Shown here: positions 40,712-50,532 of the stretch, in pieces
How positions within the stretch are numbered: the first letter of the stretch is position 1
Layout of the letters: the number at the start of each line of letters is the position of its first letter
From: Marinomonas ostreistagni
GTDB taxonomy: Bacteria > Pseudomonadota > Gammaproteobacteria > Pseudomonadales > Marinomonadaceae
DNA: 64,000 nt
Reading direction: 5' to 3'
Assembly: GCF_016461785.1 (NCBI RefSeq)
Contig: NZ_JAEMUH010000008.1
Location: 1 to 64,000, forward strand
Notes under the pieces: generated by a model
Seen by the model: only the letters and a program-made list of their open reading frames with translations
What the model was told of the DNA's origin: nothing
Database searches by the model: none
Program-made: the position numbers and the translations under genes

Positions 40712-41617
40712 ATGCCATTTGCCGAGCTTTCAGGACTGCTAGCGGCGCTGTGCTGGACACTTTCTAGCTTACTTGCTCCTACTTTAATCAAACAATTCGG
40801 CACTTTCCGCTTTAACACCTTTCGGATTGTCATAGCCGCTTCGATGCTGCTGTTGATCAGTCTCTGGCGAGTGGAAGAGCTAGACCGTTTGGCGCTGTAT
40901 CTAGGACCACTGGTACTCTCTGGCCTACTTGGCATTTTAATTGGTGATACGTTTTTATTCAGTGCAGTACACCGCCTAGGCCCAAGACGTGCTGGGGTAC
41001 TATTCGCCATGAACGCGCCATTTTCGATCTTACTGGCGTGGCTGTTTTTAAATGAGCAACTCTCGTGGCAAGAACTTCTGAGCTGTGCCGTGGTACTAGT
41101 CGGCGTTATCATTGCCATTCTGTTTGGCCGTCGCGGTCAGACTCATGAATGGGAAAATACTCAAGGTTTGCTTTGGGTGGGTGTCTTGATGGGCTTGGGA
41201 GCGGCACTATGTCAAGCAATCGGTGCACTGATCGCCAAACCTGCGTTGGTCGCTGGTGTCGATCCGATTGTCGCCTCCGCAGTACGCGTTACCACGGGTG
41301 CGGTGGCACTCAGCGCCGTCTACATGTTGCTTTATCGCCCTAAGCATCAAGCAACACTTTCTGATGCTCGCTTATTTCCTATCTCAATATGGCTACGACT
41401 TTTGCTTTTGGCTACGGTCGGTATGGTGATCGGCATGAGTGTTTTAGTCTGGGGGGTTGCCAACGCCAACGTCGGGATTGTCACCACGCTTTCTGCGACG
41501 GTGCCAGTCTTGATTCTGCCTGGCTTATGGATCACCACTAAGAAAATCCCTGCTCTTGGGGCATGGATTGGAGCCTTTTTCGTTGTGGCTGGCGCGGTGG
41601 GGATTGTTCTGAATTAA
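40712..41617 (+). CDS. DMT-superfamily (EamA) permease
   Basis: 301-aa membrane protein with about ten transmembrane helices in two EamA repeats (first about 1-135, second about 150-300). The family exports small metabolites; the substrate is not predictable. ATG 40712 is preceded by AAAGGAGG, a near-perfect ribosome-binding site, so the longer frame from 40661 is rejected. It lies 115 bp before ettA and is not tightly coupled to it. Confidence 0.88.
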   Translation: MPFAELSGLLAALCWTLSSLLAPTLIKQFGTFRFNTFRIVIAASMLLLISLWRVEELDRLALYLGPLVLSGLLGILIGDTFLFSAVHRLGPRRAGVLFAMNAPFSILLAWLFLNEQLSWQELLSCAVVLVGVIIAILFGRRGQTHEWENTQGLLWVGVLMGLGAALCQAIGALIAKPALVAGVDPIVASAVRVTTGAVALSAVYMLLYRPKHQATLSDARLFPISIWLRLLLLATVGMVIGMSVLVWGVANANVGIVTTLSATVPVLILPGLWITTKKIPALGAWIGAFFVVAGAVGIVLN

Positions 41618-41732
41618 ACGGATATGTGCTATGCTTAGCGCCAAAATTTACATGTATTTTCATTGATTGTGAGCACCTTGATTAGATTGCTGGCGATCAA
41701 CAGTTTCTTCAACTTAGGACAGACATAACCTT

Positions 41733-43394
41733 ATGGCACAGTTTGTATACAGCATGAACCGCGTTGGCAAAGTCGTACCGCCAAAACGCGAGATTCTTAA
41801 AGACATCTCTCTGTCGTTTTTCCCAGGCGCTAAAATCGGTGTTTTGGGTCTAAACGGTTCTGGTAAATCTACACTACTTCGCATCATGGCGGGCGTTGAT
41901 CAAGAGTACAACGGTGAAGCACGCCCGATGCCAGGTCTAAAAGTGGGCTACCTGCCTCAGGAACCTGAGCTAGATCCAACTAAAGACGTGCGTGGCATTG
42001 TTGAAGAATCTGTTGCTGATGTCAAAGAAGCGCTGGTTCGTCTTGATGAAGTGTACGCGGCTTACGCTGACCCTGATGCAGACTTCGATGCGCTAGCGGC
42101 AGAGCAAGCAGAGCTTGAAAACCTGATCACAGCGAAAGACGGTCACAACCTTGATCGTGCCCTAGAAGTTGCGGCGGATGCTCTTCGTCTTCCACCTTGG
42201 GATGCGAACGTTGAACATCTATCAGGTGGTGAGCGTCGCCGTGTGGCGCTATGTCGTCTACTGCTAGACAAGCCTGACATGATCCTTCTTGACGAGCCTA
42301 CCAACCACTTGGACGCAGAGTCTGTAGCGTGGCTAGAACGCTTCCTGAAAGATTACCCAGGTACTGTTGTGGCGATTACCCACGACCGTTACTTCCTAGA
42401 CAACGCTGCGGGCTGGATCCTTGAGCTTGACCGCGGCCACGGTATCCCATACGAAGGCAACTACTCTTCTTGGCTAGACCAGAAGAATGCGCGTCTTGAA
42501 ATGGAAGCGAAGCAACAAGCATCGCACAACAAAGCGATTAAGTCTGAGCTTGAGTGGGTTCGTCAGAACGCTAAAGGCCGTCAGTCTAAGTCGAAAGCTC
42601 GTCTAGCACGTTTCGAAGAAATGAACTCGAAAGAATTCCAAGAACGTAACGAAACCAACGAGTTGTACATTCCACCTGGTCCACGTCTTGGTAACAAAGT
42701 AATTGAAATCGAAGGCGTATCCAAAGGTTTCGATGGCCGTGTATTGATCGAAGACTTCAACATGGTTGTGCCACCAGGCGCGATCGTAGGTGTTGTCGGT
42801 GGTAACGGTGCGGGTAAATCGACACTGTTCAAAATGATCGCTGGCATTGAACAACCTGACACAGGTTCTGTGACACTGGGTGAAACCGTACAACTTGCTT
42901 ACGTTGATCAGATGCGTGAGCTAGATGGTGAAAAAACGGTCTTTGAAGAAATCTCTGACGGTCAAGACATCATCACAGTTCACAACTGGAAAGTCCCTGC
43001 ACGTGCTTACATCGGCCGCTTCAACTTCAAAGGTTCTGACCAACAGAAGCTTGTGAAGCACCTATCTGGTGGTGAGCGTAACCGTCTGCACCTTGCTAAA
43101 CTTCTAAAAGAAGGCGGCAACGTATTGCTATTGGACGAACCGACCAACGACCTAGACGTTGAAACATTGCGTGCCCTAGAGGAAGCGCTACTAGCGTTCC
43201 CAGGCTCTGCCATTGTTATTTCCCACGACCGTTGGTTCCTTGACCGTGTCGCGACTCACATCCTAGCGTACGAAGGCGACTCTAAAGCCGTATTCTTTGA
43301 AGGTAACTACCAAGAATACGAAGCCGACTACAAGTCTCGTACTGGTAAAGACGCTACGCCAACACGTATCAAATACAAACGTATCGACGCGTAA
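41733..43394 (+). CDS. ettA: Energy-dependent translational throttle protein EttA (ABC-F)
   Basis: 553-aa ABC-F ATPase that binds the ribosomal E site and gates the first peptide bond according to ADP/ATP. It has two ATP-binding cassettes with Walker A GLNGSGKST and GGNGAGKST and signature motifs LSGGERRR and LSGGERNR. The inter-domain P-site linker lies at about 245-320. Length and N-terminus match EttA rather than other ABC-F types. Confidence 0.96.
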   Translation: MAQFVYSMNRVGKVVPPKREILKDISLSFFPGAKIGVLGLNGSGKSTLLRIMAGVDQEYNGEARPMPGLKVGYLPQEPELDPTKDVRGIVEESVADVKEALVRLDEVYAAYADPDADFDALAAEQAELENLITAKDGHNLDRALEVAADALRLPPWDANVEHLSGGERRRVALCRLLLDKPDMILLDEPTNHLDAESVAWLERFLKDYPGTVVAITHDRYFLDNAAGWILELDRGHGIPYEGNYSSWLDQKNARLEMEAKQQASHNKAIKSELEWVRQNAKGRQSKSKARLARFEEMNSKEFQERNETNELYIPPGPRLGNKVIEIEGVSKGFDGRVLIEDFNMVVPPGAIVGVVGGNGAGKSTLFKMIAGIEQPDTGSVTLGETVQLAYVDQMRELDGEKTVFEEISDGQDIITVHNWKVPARAYIGRFNFKGSDQQKLVKHLSGGERNRLHLAKLLKEGGNVLLLDEPTNDLDVETLRALEEALLAFPGSAIVISHDRWFLDRVATHILAYEGDSKAVFFEGNYQEYEADYKSRTGKDATPTRIKYKRIDA

Positions 43395-43437
43395 TCTTCA
43401 GGATTATTCGCTTAGACATCTCGTTCAAAACACAATA

Positions 43438-43462
43438 GCCGCTTCATCGAAGCGGCTTTTTT
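43438..43462 (+). terminator. Intrinsic terminator after ettA
   Basis: The 8-bp stem GCCGCTTC / GAAGCGGC has a 3-nt loop and is followed by TTTTTT. It is 44 bp beyond the ettA stop codon. Confidence 0.92.
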
Positions 43463-43486
43463 ACACATAAACTGACCTCTTGTGCT

Positions 43487-43559
43487 TTGTAGGACCGCGC
43501 TTCGCGCGGGAACAACATTGCCCCTAAAAGCACTTCCCTCGGAAACCGAGGTCTTACAA
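43487..43559. repeat. REPIN-like pair of inverted REP sequences
   Basis: The left unit is TTGTAGGACC then a CCGCGC-TTC-GCGCGG hairpin and GGGAA (43487-43513). The right unit, read on the minus strand, is TTGTAAGACC then CTCGG-TTT-CCGAG and GGGAA (43559-43534). Two REP elements in opposite orientation around a 20-bp spacer define a REPIN, a structure mobilised by RAYT transposases. The palindrome bases differ but pair in each unit, showing compensatory change. No RAYT gene is in the window, and no second copy was noticed. Confidence 0.72.
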
Positions 43560-43567
43560 TAAAGCCC

Positions 43568-43972
43568 CTAAGATAACTGCAAAACCTTCTTCGACGCCTC
43601 AGCCAAGAACCCTGAGCGGGATTTATATTTGGGATTTGCTGCCACAACTTTATCGATTTTGGTGATCAACAAATGTGGCAGGGTGACATTGATCTTCTCG
43701 CTTTTGCCAAGCAATGGTGTGATATCCACATTTACGATTGCCCAAACACCATTTCTGTAGTCTGGGTTGTCTTTTAAATCGGCAATCGGGCTAGCGATAG
43801 GGATATCCTCACCGTCTTCCAACATCAATTCTAAATGACTAAAAATTGCTTCTTCTGCCATTTCCAAGGCTTCATCAAAGGTATCGCCAGCAGAAAAACA
43901 GCCTGGAATATCAGGAACCGTAACGCCGTAACTTACGCCATTATCAGTATGTAATACGATTGGATATTTCAT
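43568..43972 (-). CDS. hicB: HicB-type antitoxin
   Basis: 134 aa. The N-terminal HicB fold (MKYPIVLHTDNGVSYGVTVPDIPGC, then a GDTFDEALEMAEEAI helix) neutralises HicA. The C-terminal ribbon-helix-helix-like region (INVTLPHLLITKIDKVV ... SRSGFLAEASKKVL) binds the operon promoter for autoregulation. It lies 7 bp downstream of hicA, and its end abuts the REPIN-like element. Confidence 0.92.
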   Translation of the reverse strand: MKYPIVLHTDNGVSYGVTVPDIPGCFSAGDTFDEALEMAEEAIFSHLELMLEDGEDIPIASPIADLKDNPDYRNGVWAIVNVDITPLLGKSEKINVTLPHLLITKIDKVVAANPKYKSRSGFLAEASKKVLQLS

Positions 43973-43979
43973 GTTCTAC

Positions 43980-44165
43980 CTACCCATCAAGCTGCGCTTG
44001 TTTTCTGATGCTGTTAAACGTGCCAAGCGGCAAGTCTTTTTTCGGGTGCGGCACTGTCACCGTGCCTCGCTTCGTTGGATGTTTAAACTGAACGTGACTT
44101 CCTTTAACACGTACTTGATACCAGCCATCCTCCAACAAAAGCTGAATAACCTCTCTACTCTTCAT
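43980..44165 (-). CDS. hicA: HicA-type mRNA interferase toxin
   Basis: 61-aa double-stranded RNA-binding-like toxin that cleaves mRNA in the absence of HicB. It has the MKSREVIQLLLEDGWYQVRVKGSHVQF pattern with the catalytic His in GSHVQFKHP, and ends in IRKQAQLDG. ATG 44165 matches family length; the upstream frame to 44231 is unlike HicA. Toxin first, antitoxin second is the usual order. Confidence 0.92.
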   Translation of the reverse strand: MKSREVIQLLLEDGWYQVRVKGSHVQFKHPTKRGTVTVPHPKKDLPLGTFNSIRKQAQLDG

Positions 44166-44243
44166 ACGATCATTCCTTTGATCTTCAGAATTTAAAATTA
44201 TAACCCCAATAACCCCATATTTCCAATACAACGATTAACACAC

Positions 44244-44273
44244 AAAAAAGCCGCATCTTTTCAGATACGGCTT
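44244..44273 (-). terminator. Intrinsic terminator after the chemoreceptor gene
   Basis: AAGCCG-CATCT / AGAT-ACGGCTT forms an imperfect stem. On the minus strand it is followed by TTTTTTG, 30 bp after the chemoreceptor stop. It separates this gene from hicA. Confidence 0.85.
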
Positions 44274-44303
44274 CCATTAATCAAAGCTTTATGTAAAAAG
44301 ACA

Positions 44304-45917
44304 TTACACCTTGAAGCTACCCACTTGGCGATCCAGCTCTTCGAACAAGTCACTGATCTGTTTAGACTGTGATTGAACCATTTCTGAAACCGCTTGTACC
44401 TCGTCTGTCTGCGCTTTCATAGATGACAAGTTTTCATTGATTTCGTTAGAGACTGTCGATTGTTCTTGGGTCGCTTGGGCAGTTTGAGCGGCCATTTGCT
44501 GCACTTTACCGAAGGATTCTTCTAGCGAACCAAAGATTCGGATGACTTCGTCAAAGTTCGCAACGGTTGTATCTGCGTTGTTACGACTATTCTGAATCGC
44601 ACGCGATGATTCTTGAACGTTCACCTTCAACTGCTCAATCATTGACTCTATTTCGTTGGTGCTGTCTTGTGTACGGGTTGCCAGAGTACGTACTTCGTCC
44701 GCTACCACGGCGAAACCTCGACCTTGCTCACCAGCACGAGCCGCCTCGATGGCTGCGTTCAATGCAAGTAAGTTGGTTTGCTCTGCGATATTGCGAATCA
44801 CTTCCAGTACTGAGGCGATGGCTTCGGAGCTTTTCTCCAATTCACCAGCGCGATTTAGTGCATCATTGATATCTCGTACCAAACCATCAATTGCGCCTTG
44901 GGATGTATTCACAGCACGAATACCTTGGTTTGTCAGTTCACTAGATGTCTGTGCTTCGTTTGCAGTGTCGTTGGCAACACCCGCCATTTCTTGGTTTGAC
45001 ATGCTCATTTGGTGAGCAGCACTAACAATGGAATTCGATGCATTGACCAGATTCATAGTCACACCGGATGTACGATCAGAAGCATGGCTTAAGTCAGCTG
45101 TCATACCACCTAGCGTTTCAGATTGTTGTCGAATGCTGCCAATAATACCGCGTAAACGCTCAACGAACCCATCGAACTCATGCGCCAAGTCGCCCAATTC
45201 GTCTTTTGCTGTGGAGTTAATTCGCAATGTGAGATCGCCATCGCCTTCTGCAATTTCTTTAATACGCTCTGCAAGGCGCGTAACACGGTGGTTTAAACGC
45301 TTAGGAATGATGTAACCCGATACGCCAGCAATCACTAACGCAATGATGATAATGATCATTTCCCAACGCTCGAAAGCGTCTATCCGAGCAATCGATTCAT
45401 CCTGAGCTTCAACTGCACGCTTACTTACCGTTTCACCTGCTACATCCAACACATCACGGATCATTGAAAAGCTCGTATTGGCTTTTTCAATTGCAGCATC
45501 GAGATTTTGTCCAGAGGAAACTAAGCTTAGTAGCGTCTGTTCATCGGCTTTCCATTGTTTGAAAAGGCTATCGAACTGTTTAAATTGCTCAAGCAACTGA
45601 GGCTCATCGACTAGAGCTGCTCGATACGCTTGGAAGCGATCAAAGACTTGTTGTGCATTGTCGTTAAAGTCCGCTAGGTTATCATCATAGTTGCCACGCT
45701 GGTTAATGATGGCATTTCGCCCAACCAATGCTTGATAAATATCTCTATCGGCATTGAGCACAAGGCTACTGGCAGCAAAATAATTGTCCGATTGCTTCTT
45801 AATCGTCGTTTTTTCAAGTTCCAGCATGTAAGAAGAACCAATGAATAACCCTACTAGGATAACGCCTAATAAAGCTATAGGGGCAGTAACTTTGGTTCGA
45901 ATAGAGTTTAAGCGCAT
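44304..45917 (-). CDS. Methyl-accepting chemotaxis protein
   Basis: 537 aa. TM1 is at about 12-32, a helical periplasmic sensor of four-helix-bundle type spans about 33-185, and TM2 ([18 protein letters not shown]) follows. The HAMP domain is at about 208-260. The cytoplasmic coiled coil has the hairpin tip [29 protein letters not shown] near residue 397, which binds CheA/CheW. There is no C-terminal pentapeptide tether. The ligand is unknown. I chose ATG 45917 ([14 protein letters not shown]) over an upstream frame with a non-membrane leader. Confidence 0.92.
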   Translation of the reverse strand: MRLNSIRTKVTAPIALLGVILVGLFIGSSYMLELEKTTIKKQSDNYFAASSLVLNADRDIYQALVGRNAIINQRGNYDDNLADFNDNAQQVFDRFQAYRAALVDEPQLLEQFKQFDSLFKQWKADEQTLLSLVSSGQNLDAAIEKANTSFSMIRDVLDVAGETVSKRAVEAQDESIARIDAFERWEMIIIIIALVIAGVSGYIIPKRLNHRVTRLAERIKEIAEGDGDLTLRINSTAKDELGDLAHEFDGFVERLRGIIGSIRQQSETLGGMTADLSHASDRTSGVTMNLVNASNSIVSAAHQMSMSNQEMAGVANDTANEAQTSSELTNQGIRAVNTSQGAIDGLVRDINDALNRAGELEKSSEAIASVLEVIRNIAEQTNLLALNAAIEAARAGEQGRGFAVVADEVRTLATRTQDSTNEIESMIEQLKVNVQESSRAIQNSRNNADTTVANFDEVIRIFGSLEESFGKVQQMAAQTAQATQEQSTVSNEINENLSSMKAQTDEVQAVSEMVQSQSKQISDLFEELDRQVGSFKV

Positions 45918-46105
45918 GATCAACCCAACCTTGTTTTTGTATTTAAAGCCATAATACTTGGTGTACTTTGGCACGAGCAATTCATCGTAACAATTGCAAA
46001 CAATTCTGATCTCAAGTCGAATGATTGGTTATAGTATGGTCTAAATAAGTAAGTTTACTGTTAACTTAGGTAAGTCAAAAAGCTTTCGACAAGGATTTAC
46101 ACTGC

Positions 46106-47350
46106 ATGAAAATCTCACCTGAGGAGCTTCATACGTTAGAAACGATAAAGTCAGATGAATACTCTTTAGATAAAACAACACCGTATGATAAAGACAGCTA
46201 TTTGAAAATTCTTTGTTATGCGAAATATCTACAAATTGCGTTGATTCTTGTTTTCTTCATTATTGGCTGTGTGATTACTCCTGTGGCATTTGAAACCGGC
46301 AATAACCAAGAGATCAATACCTTCTGGTTACTAACTGTCTTACTCGGTGCACACTTATTTAGCCTTTTCTTGTGGCTGATGTTCCAACTGAAGAAACCTG
46401 TCCCAACCGCTTCAGAAACAACATGGTTTACTGATCTGCTTAAGCGCGCTGTCAATTTAACAGGAGCACATAATCAGTCTTTTCAATGTTATGTCAGGCT
46501 CCACTTTAGTCAGGCTACTGGGAGATGGTACCTTGGGCGTGTTGTCCACAGTGCTTGGATGGGCTATTTGATTGGCGGTCTACTCAGCGCACTGCTGTTT
46601 TTGATGACCCATCAAGTCACATTTGTTTGGGAAACCACACTGTTAACAGCGACGGACTTCCAATCATTAACCAAGCTAATTGGCACTTTACCTAGTTTGA
46701 TCGGTATTCCTACGCCGAGCGTGGAAGACATCGCTACTAGCCAGATAAACAGTACATTTCAGTCTGATGAAACACGTAAAACGTGGGCTGTTTGGATACT
46801 CTCTTGCGTTTTTATTTACGGAGTTATGGTGCGCTTATTATGCACGGTGATATGCCATGTACTTTACCGCAAAAAAAGAAACGATTTGTGGCAACAATTG
46901 GTTCAGAGCAGACCTAAAACATATCATTCAACACGAGAAATTATCGATGAGAACCACCATGATACTGCCGTTAGCAGAACAAATATCACTCCCCTAGATG
47001 CTCTTTCTGTCGCGGATTTCCCTTCTGATAGTTCCTATTTTTTATTTGAATGGAGCCGTGTTGCCCCCTCTATTGTTGCCTCAAACAATGCCATAGTGCC
47101 TTTAAATGATAGCGTAGCGCAGCAGCATTACCTTGAAGATTCGAACAATGATCGCATCATAGTCATTGATGCAGAAGCAAGTCCAGATCGAGGATCGCTA
47201 CGTTTTATGAGAAATGCTGACTCTGTGACGAGAAGCTTTTATTTGCATGGTAATAGGTTTGCACACGCTTGGTCGCAAGCTTTACAGGAAAATGGCATTG
47301 CAGCAGAAAAGGTCGCTCGTATGAAAGATCAATCAGAGGATAGTTTATGA
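46106..47350 (+). CDS. DUF2868 membrane protein
   Basis: 414-aa protein with about four transmembrane helices (around 36-58, 72-92, 148-170 and 226-250) and a soluble C-terminal half. The family is of unknown function and is almost always next to a DUF3482 GTPase, as here. The ATGA overlap with the next gene shows translational coupling, implying a membrane-anchored GTPase complex. Confidence 0.82.
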   Translation: MKISPEELHTLETIKSDEYSLDKTTPYDKDSYLKILCYAKYLQIALILVFFIIGCVITPVAFETGNNQEINTFWLLTVLLGAHLFSLFLWLMFQLKKPVPTASETTWFTDLLKRAVNLTGAHNQSFQCYVRLHFSQATGRWYLGRVVHSAWMGYLIGGLLSALLFLMTHQVTFVWETTLLTATDFQSLTKLIGTLPSLIGIPTPSVEDIATSQINSTFQSDETRKTWAVWILSCVFIYGVMVRLLCTVICHVLYRKKRNDLWQQLVQSRPKTYHSTREIIDENHHDTAVSRTNITPLDALSVADFPSDSSYFLFEWSRVAPSIVASNNAIVPLNDSVAQQHYLEDSNNDRIIVIDAEASPDRGSLRFMRNADSVTRSFYLHGNRFAHAWSQALQENGIAAEKVARMKDQSEDSL

Positions 47351-48705
47351 CAACTTCATTGCTCATTGTCGGACATGCCAACACCGGTAAAACCTCTCTG
47401 ATCCGTACGCTCATTCGAGATCATGAGTTTGGCGATGTGCAAAACTATTCCGGTACAACACGCCATGTGGAAAAGATTTCTTTATTACTAGGAGATCAGC
47501 CCCTACTTGATCTGATTGATACTCCAGGATTCGAAGACTCAATTAGCCTTTGGCAAAACCGCCAACGCCATGAGCATCAACACGTTTCAAATGAAAAATG
47601 GCTTGAATTAGTACAACAAGACTCGTCATTGATTGCTGACTTTGAACAAGAACTAAAAGTCATAAAGCAATTAAGTCGCTGCGATATTATTTTGTATGTT
47701 ATCGACTTACGCCAAGCACCGCTAGGGAAGTATCTTGATGAACTCAGCATTCTCGCTTGCGCTAATAAGCCGATCGTGCCGATTTTAAATTTCAGTCGTA
47801 ATGCTTCAAATCATGAAAAAGAGTGGAAGCGTTGCCTCGCCGAACGTCAACTGCATGCTTATGTCCGCTACGATACAGTGGCCTTCTACTTAGCAGATGA
47901 GCGTAAGCTTTATCAAACATTACAAAGCCTTTTACCGGAACAATACGATCAGCTTCAAGCGCTAACAAAACAACGTGAACAAGATGCTGAGTTAAGGCTC
48001 GCAAACACCAAAACAGCCTTAGCTGAATTACTGATTAACTGTGCGACGACACAGCAACTGTGTCAATCAAATACCCCCACAGCAAACGAGTCAAATGCCT
48101 TTGAAGACAGCATTCGTGAGCTTGAAAATAGATTTGTGGAAAGGTGCTTAAACTTATACGCATTCCGCAAAGAAGATGTAGCGCTTGAGGCTTTGCCAAT
48201 TCATCAAGGACAATGGCAACAAGATTTATTTGATGCGGATACCCTTAAAAGCTGGGGGATTAGCACAGGCTCAAGCGCAGCCACTGGAGCAGTGATTGGC
48301 GCTGGCATTGATATTTTGAGTGCTGGGTTAACTCTAGGAACAGCAACGACTTTAGGAGCATTAATAGGTGCTGGCCTACAGACTGGACGCTCTTTTAAAA
48401 GCATATTATTCAATAAACTGCGCAATCGTTCCGTGCTTGCCCTCAAACCCGAGAGCCTCATAACGATTTTTTGGCGCAGCGCTAAACTCATAAGCCACTT
48501 GCATCATCGTGGTCATGCCAGCCAAGAAGCCTATCAAGGAGAAAGCGCGTCAAAGATACCAAGCACTGACATTGCTCATCTCGAAGTGCTATTTCAAAAG
48601 CTTAGTCAACGCTCTGAGTGGCAGTCTATTTCTCAGCTACCGGATCATGCTTTAATCAGGAAATTAAACCAAGAGATTGAAACGGCTGTCGAATCAAATC
48701 AATAA
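47347..48705 (+). CDS. DUF3482 P-loop GTPase
   Basis: 452-aa protein with an Era/TrmE-like G domain at the N-terminus: G1 GHANTGKTS (about 8-16) and G3 DTPGFED. The usual NKxD specificity motif is replaced by NFSR. The C-terminal half contains a Gly/Ala-rich membrane-inserting hairpin (SAATGAVIGAGIDILSAGL, about 312-350), typical of DUF3482. It is coupled to the DUF2868 gene. No substrate is known; a role in membrane remodelling or stress is speculative. Confidence 0.82.
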   Translation: MTTSLLIVGHANTGKTSLIRTLIRDHEFGDVQNYSGTTRHVEKISLLLGDQPLLDLIDTPGFEDSISLWQNRQRHEHQHVSNEKWLELVQQDSSLIADFEQELKVIKQLSRCDIILYVIDLRQAPLGKYLDELSILACANKPIVPILNFSRNASNHEKEWKRCLAERQLHAYVRYDTVAFYLADERKLYQTLQSLLPEQYDQLQALTKQREQDAELRLANTKTALAELLINCATTQQLCQSNTPTANESNAFEDSIRELENRFVERCLNLYAFRKEDVALEALPIHQGQWQQDLFDADTLKSWGISTGSSAATGAVIGAGIDILSAGLTLGTATTLGALIGAGLQTGRSFKSILFNKLRNRSVLALKPESLITIFWRSAKLISHLHHRGHASQEAYQGESASKIPSTDIAHLEVLFQKLSQRSEWQSISQLPDHALIRKLNQEIETAVESNQ

Positions 48706-48708
48706 GGT

Positions 48709-49428
48709 TTACAGTAAGTTAAGGGCCTCATCCAGTTCTGTTTGCTTCGCTTTCATTAACGCCTCGCAGTGCGCAACCAACTCGGGAATATCTTTCTCTG
48801 TCATCCCCTTGGTATAGATAGGGTCCATCACCTCAACTTTTACTCGTCCATTATTAAGTCGGTTTAATTTAACTTGATGGTGAGTCGAACTACACACGAC
48901 AGGTATGATCGGTACACCAGACTGAATTGCTGCATGAAACGCCCCGCGTTTAAATGGCAAAAAGCCTCTACCGCGACTTCTAGTCCCCTCAGGGAACATC
49001 CAAATAGACAGGCCTGTATCACGCATTTGCTCGACGATTTGAGCAATGGTCGCAATGGCTTTGCTGCGGTCATTGCGGTGGATTAGGAAATTCCCTGTTG
49101 CCCAATACAACCAGCCAAAAAATGGAATCCATTTCAAGGTACTTTTCCCAACTGTTACGGTGCTGTGTGGCACCACATGGGAGAACGTAAATAGGTCATA
49201 GTTGTTCTGGTGGTTGGCAATATAAACGGCTTGAGGCACATCATAAGCTTTATATGACACATGTTTGTAGACACGCAAACCAAATAGCTTGGCCACTGGT
49301 GCAAATGCCTTAGCGATGTAGTACACACGATCTTTGGAAAGCGCTAAAAATAGGCTCATTACTAAGCCTCCAGCGGTTACGAGCACAATTAGAAAAAACA
49401 AAGCTACCAGTCGAAATAACGCGATCAT
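48709..49428 (-). CDS. 1-acyl-sn-glycerol-3-phosphate acyltransferase (PlsC-like)
   Basis: 239-aa LPLAT-family enzyme. It has an N-terminal membrane anchor (about 1-30), motif I NHQNNYD (HX4D catalytic pair) and motif III FPEGTRSRGRGF, which binds the phosphate. It probably converts lysophosphatidic acid to phosphatidic acid. It is convergent with the DUF3482 gene with 3 bp between stop codons, and downstream of rlmF. Confidence 0.9.
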   Translation of the reverse strand: MIALFRLVALFFLIVLVTAGGLVMSLFLALSKDRVYYIAKAFAPVAKLFGLRVYKHVSYKAYDVPQAVYIANHQNNYDLFTFSHVVPHSTVTVGKSTLKWIPFFGWLYWATGNFLIHRNDRSKAIATIAQIVEQMRDTGLSIWMFPEGTRSRGRGFLPFKRGAFHAAIQSGVPIIPVVCSSTHHQVKLNRLNNGRVKVEVMDPIYTKGMTEKDIPELVAHCEALMKAKQTELDEALNLL

Positions 49429-49473
49429 GTCACACCTTTTTTATCACGCAGGTCTTATTAGTTTAGTTCAATG

Positions 49474-49499
49474 CCTAGCCCACAACACCCTGGGCTAGG
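49474..49499. repeat. Stem-loop in the rlmF-acyltransferase gap
   Basis: A perfect 9-bp inverted repeat, CCTAGCCCA (49474-49482) / TGGGCTAGG (49491-49499), starts 5 bp beyond the rlmF stop. The stem is strong but lacks a T-run, so it may be a partial terminator or an mRNA 3'-end stabiliser. Confidence 0.5.
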
Positions 49500-49503
49500 A
49501 CGA

Positions 49504-50454
49504 CTATTTTCGCCAACGTGCATCACGCCAGAAGTCAATTTGTGCAGGCTCTAAAAAGCTCCAAGCGACGAAACGGCTTACTTTCTGCCCCTGCGCCATC
49601 TCAATGGTTTTTACTTGGACAGCACCAACGGACTTCAATACACGGTACAACGCTGCTAAATTTTCCTTACGAGCAACCAGTGATGTAAACCAAAAACATC
49701 GATCTTTCACTTCCACACTTTCTTTGATCATGCGTGAAATAAAGCCCGTTTCCCCCCCTTCACACCAAAGTTCAGGGGCTTGACCTCCAAAATTCAACGT
49801 AGTCTTTTTGGCATCCCCCTTAACGCCGCGCCACTTACGCTTATTTTCTGACGTCATGGCATCTTGGCTAGAGTGAAACGGAGGATTGCACAAGGTCACA
49901 TCAAATACTTCATCCTGTTGCCAAATACCCGCAAAAACATGCTGCATATTGCTTTGATGACGGAGTTGAATGCGCTTTTTTAAGCTTGGGTTCGCGTCAA
50001 CTACAGTTTGTGCCGATTGCACAGCAATATTGTTGGCGTCACTACCAACAAACTGCCAACCGTACTCTTGGGAACCAATAATTGGATAGACACAGTTCGC
50101 CCCGGTTCCAACATCTAATGCCTTGATGCCTCGGCCACGAGGGATCTGACCCGCATTGCTTTCAGCCAACAAATCTGCAAGATAATGAATGTAGTCTGCT
50201 CGTCCTGGGATTGGCGGACATAAATACCCTTCAGGAATATCCCAAAACAGCACCCCATAAAAATGGTTCAATAGGGCTCGGTTCAACACTTTAACCGCAT
50301 TAGGATCGGCAAAGTCAATGGTTTGAGTGCCGTATTGGTTGAGCTGAATGTAAGGCGCAAGCTCTGGGCACGAGTCTGCCAACAACGAAAAATTGTAGCG
50401 TGCTCGATGAGGGTTTCGAGGATGTAACGTTAGCTTGTGCTCTTTTTTAGCCAT
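49504..50454 (-). CDS. rlmF: 23S rRNA (adenine-1618-N6)-methyltransferase
   Basis: 316-aa SAM-dependent methyltransferase that modifies A1618 of 23S rRNA. The SAM-binding KALDVGTGANCVYPIIG motif and catalytic NPPF motif (LCNPPFHSSQ) are intact, as is the basic N-terminal HPRNPHRARYNF typical of RlmF. It is transcribed leftward, with LysR upstream in the same direction after a 78-bp gap. Confidence 0.95.
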   Translation of the reverse strand: MAKKEHKLTLHPRNPHRARYNFSLLADSCPELAPYIQLNQYGTQTIDFADPNAVKVLNRALLNHFYGVLFWDIPEGYLCPPIPGRADYIHYLADLLAESNAGQIPRGRGIKALDVGTGANCVYPIIGSQEYGWQFVGSDANNIAVQSAQTVVDANPSLKKRIQLRHQSNMQHVFAGIWQQDEVFDVTLCNPPFHSSQDAMTSENKRKWRGVKGDAKKTTLNFGGQAPELWCEGGETGFISRMIKESVEVKDRCFWFTSLVARKENLAALYRVLKSVGAVQVKTIEMAQGQKVSRFVAWSFLEPAQIDFWRDARWRK

Positions 50455-50532
50455 ACGAAGGTTAAACCATTTTATAAATCTGACAGGGCATAAGAGTTTA
50501 TTTTACTGAGTTTTACCCCCAACAAACAAACC

